In this document: piece after piece, positions 14,244-17,918 of the stretch
How the letters are laid out: every line of letters starts with the position of its first letter
How positions within the stretch are numbered: the first letter of the stretch is position 1
From: Verrucomicrobiota bacterium
GTDB lineage: Bacteria > Verrucomicrobiota > Verrucomicrobiia > Limisphaerales > AV2
Assembly: GCA_003219675.1 (NCBI GenBank)
Contig: QHPW01000002.1
Location: 1 to 17,918, forward strand
DNA: 17,918 nucleotides
Direction of reading: 5' to 3'
Notes under the pieces: generated by a model
Told to the model about the DNA's origin: nothing
The model's input: the letters and a program-made list of their open reading frames with translations, nothing else
The model's database searches: none
Position numbers and translations under genes: made by a program

Positions 14244-14507
14244 ATGAATGCAACTTTAGCTGTGTTGGGATTGAGCGGCGGCGAACTGGTTCTGGTGCTG
14301 GTGGTCATCCTGGTGCTGTTTGGCGCCAGGCGGATTCCTGAATTTGCCAAGGGACTCGGCAAGGGAATCACCGAGTTCAAAAAGGCATCGCGCGAAGTGA
14401 CCGATGAAATTGAACGCGCGGTGGAGGAGCCTCCGCCGCCTCCGCCGAAAGCGCCAACGACCGGTCCTAGCGCTGACAACACACCTACCGCCGTGCCCAA
14501 AGCCTGA
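14244..14507 (+). CDS. tatA: Sec-independent protein translocase TatA
   Basis: An 87-residue protein with the TatA/B plan: a short N-terminus, one membrane helix (about 8-24, LGLSGGELVLVLVVILVLF), a hinge at FGARRIPEF, an amphipathic helix (AKGLGKGITEFKKASREV) and a polar tail rich in Pro (six in a row near residue 68). TatA forms the pore or membrane-weakening assembly that exports folded proteins with twin-arginine signals. An AGGTGAT sequence 5 bases before ATG 14244 supports the start. tatC follows after 22 bases; there is no separate tatB, so this protein may do both jobs, as in other minimal systems. Confidence 0.92.
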   Translation: MNATLAVLGLSGGELVLVLVVILVLFGARRIPEFAKGLGKGITEFKKASREVTDEIERAVEEPPPPPPKAPTTGPSADNTPTAVPKA

Positions 14508-14529
14508 TTGAGTTCAAGCTGCAGGTGTC

Positions 14530-15579
14530 ATGGCCGATCCCACTGATGAGCCGCGTCCAGAGGAGACCGAGGAGGACGGCGGCGGGCCGGTAAAGACATT
14601 TCTCGAACACCTCGAAGACCTTCGCTGGATGCTGATCAAAAGCGGCGCCGCGCTGCTGGTCGGAATGATCGTCTGCCTGTACGCGACCCACCAGGTCGTG
14701 TCGATCCTCAAAAGGCCGTTGCAACACGCAGCTTTAATCCAGGTGGGGCACACGCAAAAGGCATTGGTTCGCTTAGGAACGAATACTTTAGCCACCCTTG
14801 AGCCGCCCACCAACCGGATCGGCCCTCTCGATCTGGGAACAAACCGGCTCGTGATCATCCAGATCGAACCCTTCGAGAGCGGCACGAACATTCTGGTCTC
14901 GCTGCGCGTGGACTTGAATCCGCCGCCGGAAGAAGTGCTCGCCAGCGCCACCGATCTGGTTTACTTCGACCCGGCCGCGCCGTTCCTGTCGTCGCTGCAC
15001 CTCGCGTTCTTCGCCGGTATTCTGCTGGCGGCACCGTTCATCATTTATTTTGTGGCGCAGTTCGTGTTGCCTGCTCTGAAGATCAAGGAGAAAAAATACG
15101 TCCTCCGGGCCTTTGGCGTCGGCGTCGGATTGTTCCTGGTCGGTGTCTGCTTCTGCTATTTCTTCGTGTTGGCCCGCGCGCTGAAGTTCGCCGAGTTGTT
15201 CGCGTTGTGGATGGGCGTGAAGGTGCCGGTGTGGCGGGCCGAAACCTATTTCAGTTTTGTCACCAAATTCATGCTCGGGATGGGGTTGGGCTTCGAGCTG
15301 CCGGTCGTGCTGCTGGCGCTCGTGAAAATCGGCATCCTCGATTACCAGAAACTTAAAGCCATGCGCCGTTACATGGTTGTCATCAACCTGATCCTGGGCG
15401 CCCTGTTGACGACGCCGGAAATATTCACCCAGGTGGTGATGGCCATAGTGCTGCAAATGCTTTATGAAGTCAGCGTCGGAATCGCGTGGTACTGGGAGCG
15501 GAAGGAGAAAAAGCGGGCGGCCGAGGCCGGCTTGTCCGACGATGAAGCGCGGTCTTCACCCGAGAACGGCGGATCTTGA
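14530..15579 (+). CDS. tatC: Sec-independent protein translocase TatC with enlarged first periplasmic loop
   Basis: A 349-residue inner-membrane protein, about 90 residues longer than E. coli TatC. The N-terminal recognition motif is FLEHLEDLR (24-32), with Asp at the position of E. coli Glu15. Membrane helix 1 spans about 34-53. A long hydrophilic segment (about 65-148) then separates it from helix 2 (LAFFAGILLAAPFIIYF). The usual FVLPALKIKEKKY (178-190, with the second signal-binding Glu) and FVTKFMLGMGLGFELPVVLL blocks follow, with six helices in all. The extra segment is in the first periplasmic loop and shows alternating strand-like patterns, including LEPPTNRIGPLDLGTNRLV. TatC binds twin-arginine signal peptides and recruits TatA. 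GCAGGTG before the ATG is a plausible ribosome binding site. It forms a unit with tatA. Confidence 0.93.
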   Translation: MADPTDEPRPEETEEDGGGPVKTFLEHLEDLRWMLIKSGAALLVGMIVCLYATHQVVSILKRPLQHAALIQVGHTQKALVRLGTNTLATLEPPTNRIGPLDLGTNRLVIIQIEPFESGTNILVSLRVDLNPPPEEVLASATDLVYFDPAAPFLSSLHLAFFAGILLAAPFIIYFVAQFVLPALKIKEKKYVLRAFGVGVGLFLVGVCFCYFFVLARALKFAELFALWMGVKVPVWRAETYFSFVTKFMLGMGLGFELPVVLLALVKIGILDYQKLKAMRRYMVVINLILGALLTTPEIFTQVVMAIVLQMLYEVSVGIAWYWERKEKKRAAEAGLSDDEARSSPENGGS

Positions 15580-15646
15580 ACCGGGGTAAAACGCGCTTTA
15601 CAAGCTCACGATCTGAGCTAACCTAACGGCAACAAGACAACAACCT

Positions 15647-16105
15647 ATGCGTAACTCAATTGCCCTTTTGGCGACCGCTGCGGTTTTGGTCCTTTTCGGA
15701 AGCGGCTGCGCCAGCACGGATCAGGGTTTTGCTTTCGAACAAAAGTTCGGACGCGGCCTTCGCAACTTCACTGAATTGGTGCGCGGCGGCGAAATTCGCC
15801 GGTCGATGGAGCAGACCGCCCTGTTTGACGGTCCGGACATGGCTTATACCACCGGATTCATCCGGGGATTTAACAGGAGTCTGGTTCGGACCGGTGTTGG
15901 GTTTTATGAAATGGTCACCGCGCCGTTCCCGCCCTACGACCCTGTGTTCACCGACTACCTGACGGTGAATCCGGTTTATCCGGACAGCTACAAGCCGCAT
16001 CTGCTGGCGGATCCGACGTTCGGTCCGGACACGGCGCTGGGTTTCAGCGGGGGCGACGTTGCGCCGATCTTTCCGGGCAGCCGCTTCCGCATTTTCGACA
16101 ACTGA
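15647..16105 (+). CDS. Exosortase system-associated lipoprotein, TIGR04073 family
   Basis: A 152-residue small envelope protein. The N-terminus is a lipoprotein-like signal (hydrophobic 5-18, then FGSGC, Cys21). The mature part carries the pattern I associate with TIGR04073: FGRGLRNFTELVRGGEIRR, SMEQTALFDGPDMAYTTGFI, RGFNRSLVRTGVGFYEMVT and then PFPPYDP. The function is unknown; the family is described as co-occurring with exosortase systems in Verrucomicrobia and relatives. No exosortase gene lies in this window. The last ~50 residues (VFTDYLTVNPVYPDSYKPH onwards) are rich in Pro and Gly. The gene follows tatC after 67 bases and is followed by a strong intrinsic terminator. Confidence 0.78.
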   Translation: MRNSIALLATAAVLVLFGSGCASTDQGFAFEQKFGRGLRNFTELVRGGEIRRSMEQTALFDGPDMAYTTGFIRGFNRSLVRTGVGFYEMVTAPFPPYDPVFTDYLTVNPVYPDSYKPHLLADPTFGPDTALGFSGGDVAPIFPGSRFRIFDN

Positions 16106-16121
16106 GTCGTCCGACTCCATC

Positions 16122-16153
16122 GGCGCCAACATTTCGATGTTGGCGCCTTTTTT
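16122..16153 (+). terminator. Rho-independent terminator after the TIGR04073 gene
   Basis: A perfect 11-bp stem GGCGCCAACAT (16122-16132) / ATGTTGGCGCC (16137-16147) with a TTCG tetraloop, followed at once by TTTTTT (16148-16153). This is a textbook intrinsic terminator. It lies 16 bases after the stop of the lipoprotein gene and ends 4 bases before the preferred ispE ATG (16158). Confidence 0.9.
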
Positions 16154-16157
16154 ATTG

Positions 16158-17030
16158 ATGACGCTGATCAGACAATCGCCCTGCAAGATCAATTTGTTGC
16201 TCAACATTCTGGGCAAACGCGCCGACGGTTTTCACGAGTTGGAAACCGTGATACAACCGGTGGGATTGTGCGACGAGCTCCAGTTCAAGCGCGGCGGCCA
16301 CGGCATCCAACTGACCTGCAGTGAATCCTCATTGCCGGTGGACTCGACGAACCTGGTCCGTCGCGCGGCCACCGCGTTTATCGAAGCGGCGCGCATTGGC
16401 GGGGGCGTGAGCGTTCATTTGCAGAAACGGATCCCGTTGGCCGCGGGGCTGGGTGGCGGCAGTGGAAATGCGGCCAACACGCTGCTCGGTTTGAACCAGC
16501 TTTTCGGCCAGCCGTTGACTGCCGTCCAACTCGGCGAGCTTGCCGCCGGGCTGGGTTCGGATGTTCCGTTTTTTCTCCAGGACAGGCCGGCCCTGGCCAC
16601 CGGCCGCGGCGCGGAGATCGTGCCGCTCGGATTTTTTCCGGCGCTGCAGGGCGTTTGCGTTTTTCTGGTTTATCCGGGGTTCGGAATTCCCACGGCCTGG
16701 GCTTACCAGGAACTGGCGAAACACCCCGGCGCGCTGAACGGGCGGCCCGGCCGCGCGCAAAAACTGGTCGCGATTTTGCAGACCGCCGATCTGGAGGCCG
16801 CCGGGAAAGAGTTTTACAATTCGCTGGAGGCCCCGGCCCTGAACAAATATCCGCTCCTGGCGTTGTTTCAGGAATTCCTGAAAGCCAACGGGGCGGTCGC
16901 CGCGCTGATGTCCGGCAGCGGCTCGACGACTTTTGCCCTGGTGAAAGGCCGGAATGCGGGCGAGGAGTTGCGGGAGAAATTTCGAGCCGGATTCGGCGGG
17001 GCATGCTGGACGGCTGTCGTTCCGCTCTGA
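16158..17030 (+). CDS. ispE: 4-diphosphocytidyl-2-C-methyl-D-erythritol kinase
   Basis: A 290-residue GHMP kinase of the non-mevalonate isoprenoid pathway; it phosphorylates CDP-ME at the 2-hydroxyl. The substrate-binding start is SPCKINLLLNILGKRADGFH with the catalytic Lys10. The ATP-binding motif PLAAGLGGGSGNAA spans 93-106, the catalytic Asp is in GLGSDVPFF (Asp135), and the third GHMP motif is MSGSGSTTF near the C-terminus. ATG 16158 gives the family's normal N-terminus; the upstream ATG at 16137 lies inside the terminator stem. No ribosome binding site is visible. Because a strong terminator ends 4 bases upstream, the transcript must come by read-through or from a promoter overlapping the preceding gene. 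The enzyme is cytoplasmic. Confidence 0.94.
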   Translation: MTLIRQSPCKINLLLNILGKRADGFHELETVIQPVGLCDELQFKRGGHGIQLTCSESSLPVDSTNLVRRAATAFIEAARIGGGVSVHLQKRIPLAAGLGGGSGNAANTLLGLNQLFGQPLTAVQLGELAAGLGSDVPFFLQDRPALATGRGAEIVPLGFFPALQGVCVFLVYPGFGIPTAWAYQELAKHPGALNGRPGRAQKLVAILQTADLEAAGKEFYNSLEAPALNKYPLLALFQEFLKANGAVAALMSGSGSTTFALVKGRNAGEELREKFRAGFGGACWTAVVPL

Positions 17031-17102
17031 GCCGCGGAAGGCAAAGCGATTTCCAGGCAATGGTCCTGAATCTCTCCAGAACCTGAAATAATATGAATGT
17101 CT

Positions 17103-17714
17103 CTAACTTCCGGTCTCTGGGGCAGGCAACCAGGTCTCAATCCTCTGGTACACGTGCGAAGCGGCCTGGTGCGCTTGACTGGCCAGGCCGACGATCTCCT
17201 TCAAGTCCAGCCGTGAACATGCCGTGGTGATGAGGCCGGTTGCCTCCAGAATCTGTTTGAGGGGGTGTAGCAGGCCGCCGAGTGAAGCGCCCCTGCCCTC
17301 GGCGCGAGCTGCGCTCGAATCATTCCCCGCCTGATCGACTGGTTTTCGCTCTCTTCCCAGGCACTCGCCGATAGTCGCAGCCAGCTTCGTGGGTGAGAAA
17401 GGCTTCGCCAGGAAGCCATCCGCCCCCTTGAGGCCACCCTGGGGCGCAGTTTCCATGAATGCGAAACCCGACATCAGAACGAATGGGATCGCGCCGATCA
17501 TCGGATCGCGGCGCACGGCATACAGAACCAGGTTGCCTCCCACACCTTGCAATTCAACATCGCAAAGGATCAGCTCAGGCGCTTCGGTGCGTGCCATCTG
17601 AACGCCCTGCGCGCCCGCAGCTGCTTGCAGAACCTCGAAGCCTTGCTGCGCCAGCGTCTCCACCAGAGTCGCCCTGAAATTCTCGTCGCTGTCGATAACC
17701 AATATCTTGTTCAT
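17103..17714 (-). CDS. Response regulator receiver protein with helical C-terminal extension
   Basis: A 203-residue cytoplasmic protein. Residues 1-120 are a CheY-like receiver: acidic pocket in VIDSDEN (Asp8, Asp10/Glu11), phospho-acceptor Asp52 in LILCDVEL, Ser82 in VLMSGF and Lys104 in FLAKPF. A linker rich in Ala and Gly (about 123-145) leads to a ~55-residue helical domain (GGLLHPLKQILEATGLI, then LDLKEIVGLASQAHQAASHV). That domain vaguely resembles a histidine-kinase dimerisation hairpin, with a single His before Pro-Leu, but there is no ATPase domain and no DNA-binding domain. The output is therefore unknown. ATG 17714 is the natural start, with AGAGA upstream; the open frame continues into repeat sequence. 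It is convergent with ispE, and no partner kinase is in the window. Confidence 0.87.
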   Translation of the reverse strand: MNKILVIDSDENFRATLVETLAQQGFEVLQAAAGAQGVQMARTEAPELILCDVELQGVGGNLVLYAVRRDPMIGAIPFVLMSGFAFMETAPQGGLKGADGFLAKPFSPTKLAATIGECLGRERKPVDQAGNDSSAARAEGRGASLGGLLHPLKQILEATGLITTACSRLDLKEIVGLASQAHQAASHVYQRIETWLPAPETGS

Positions 17715-17825
17715 GTTGCTTATCTCTCTTAGAGTTGACACGACTGTTACAAAGCAAAAGACTTGCCGTCGGCAGCCACAGGTGCGCTGCTTCAAGCCGT
17801 TGAAAAAGAGAGTCTTGCGCAAAAA

Positions 17826-17888
17826 CGCCCCGCACCGTTCCCCTGCCTTCCCACGAGCGGAGAGGGCAGGATGGGGGTGCTCATGAAC
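17826..17888. repeat. Diverged GC-rich hairpin repeat, copy 3
   Basis: Read on the minus strand it begins GTTCATGAGCACCCCCATC, then CTGCCCTCTCCGC, and returns through GGGAAGGCAGGGGAACGG. The block order resembles copies 1 and 2. The stem is imperfect, for example CCCCTGCC against GGGCAGG. It lies about 110 bases upstream of the response-regulator start. Confidence 0.55.
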
Positions 17889-17918
17889 GAGATTACTACG
17901 GGTGACTGGTTGCATCTG

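Noticed and set aside
15597..15624. TTTACA and TAACCT as a possible promoter before the TIGR04073 gene, and a 6-bp AGCTCA/TGAGCT inverted pair
   Set aside because: The -10 candidate matches the consensus at only three positions and the short stem is weak; both are expected by chance.
16137..16157. Earlier ATG for ispE at 16137
   Set aside because: It lies within the 3' half of the terminator stem and adds seven residues without similarity to IspE.

Overview
The window looks like a chromosomal segment of a GC-rich Gram-negative bacterium of the PVC group, most likely Verrucomicrobiota (Pedosphaera/Limisphaerales-like). This is an inference from three things: a lipoprotein of the exosortase-associated TIGR04073 type, a complete Tol-Pal envelope operon, and several hairpin-forming intergenic repeats of the kind common in those genomes. 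Most start codons lack a strong Shine-Dalgarno sequence. I see no rRNA, tRNA or CRISPR array.

Layout. 1-2373 (+): the 3' end of a glycogen branching enzyme gene, then an LtaS/OpgB-type membrane sulfatase-fold phosphotransferase. 2432-3045 (-): a UPF0158 gene with a short frame directly upstream that resembles the C-terminal tail of a type I restriction HsdS subunit. 3276-4844 (+): a ClpX-like AAA+ ATPase without a zinc finger and with an apparently duplicated lid domain. 4831-9500 (-): a ribose-type sugar ABC transporter operon in the order permease, binding protein, glycerophosphodiester phosphodiesterase, ATPase. The binding-protein gene is flanked by two inverted-repeat elements, one of which is a 91-bp MITE-like insertion with a perfect 8-bp target duplication. 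9792-13894 (+): the Tol-Pal operon tolQ, tolR, TonB/TolA-like, tolB, pal. Two ATGA overlaps couple its middle genes, and a repeat cluster separates tolQ from tolR. 14244-15579 (+): tatA and tatC, with a large extra loop in TatC. 15647-17030 (+): the TIGR04073 lipoprotein, a strong intrinsic terminator, and ispE. 17103-17714 (-): a response regulator with a helical C-terminal extension.

Functionally this is mainly a housekeeping and envelope region: proton-motive-force-driven outer-membrane maintenance (Tol-Pal), folded-protein export (Tat), isoprenoid precursor synthesis (IspE), glycogen branching, and periplasmic polyol-phosphate transfer. The ABC operon is the main metabolic accessory unit. 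Its embedded cytoplasmic phosphodiesterase suggests that the imported ligand may be a glycerophosphodiester or related compound.

The points most worth a second look are the MITE with its intact target duplication, the HsdS remnant, the duplicated ClpX lid, the TatC loop insertion, the phosphodiesterase inside the sugar transporter operon, the repeat pair seen at two loci, and the terminator that abuts the ispE start codon. I found no clear undescribed defence or mobile system.
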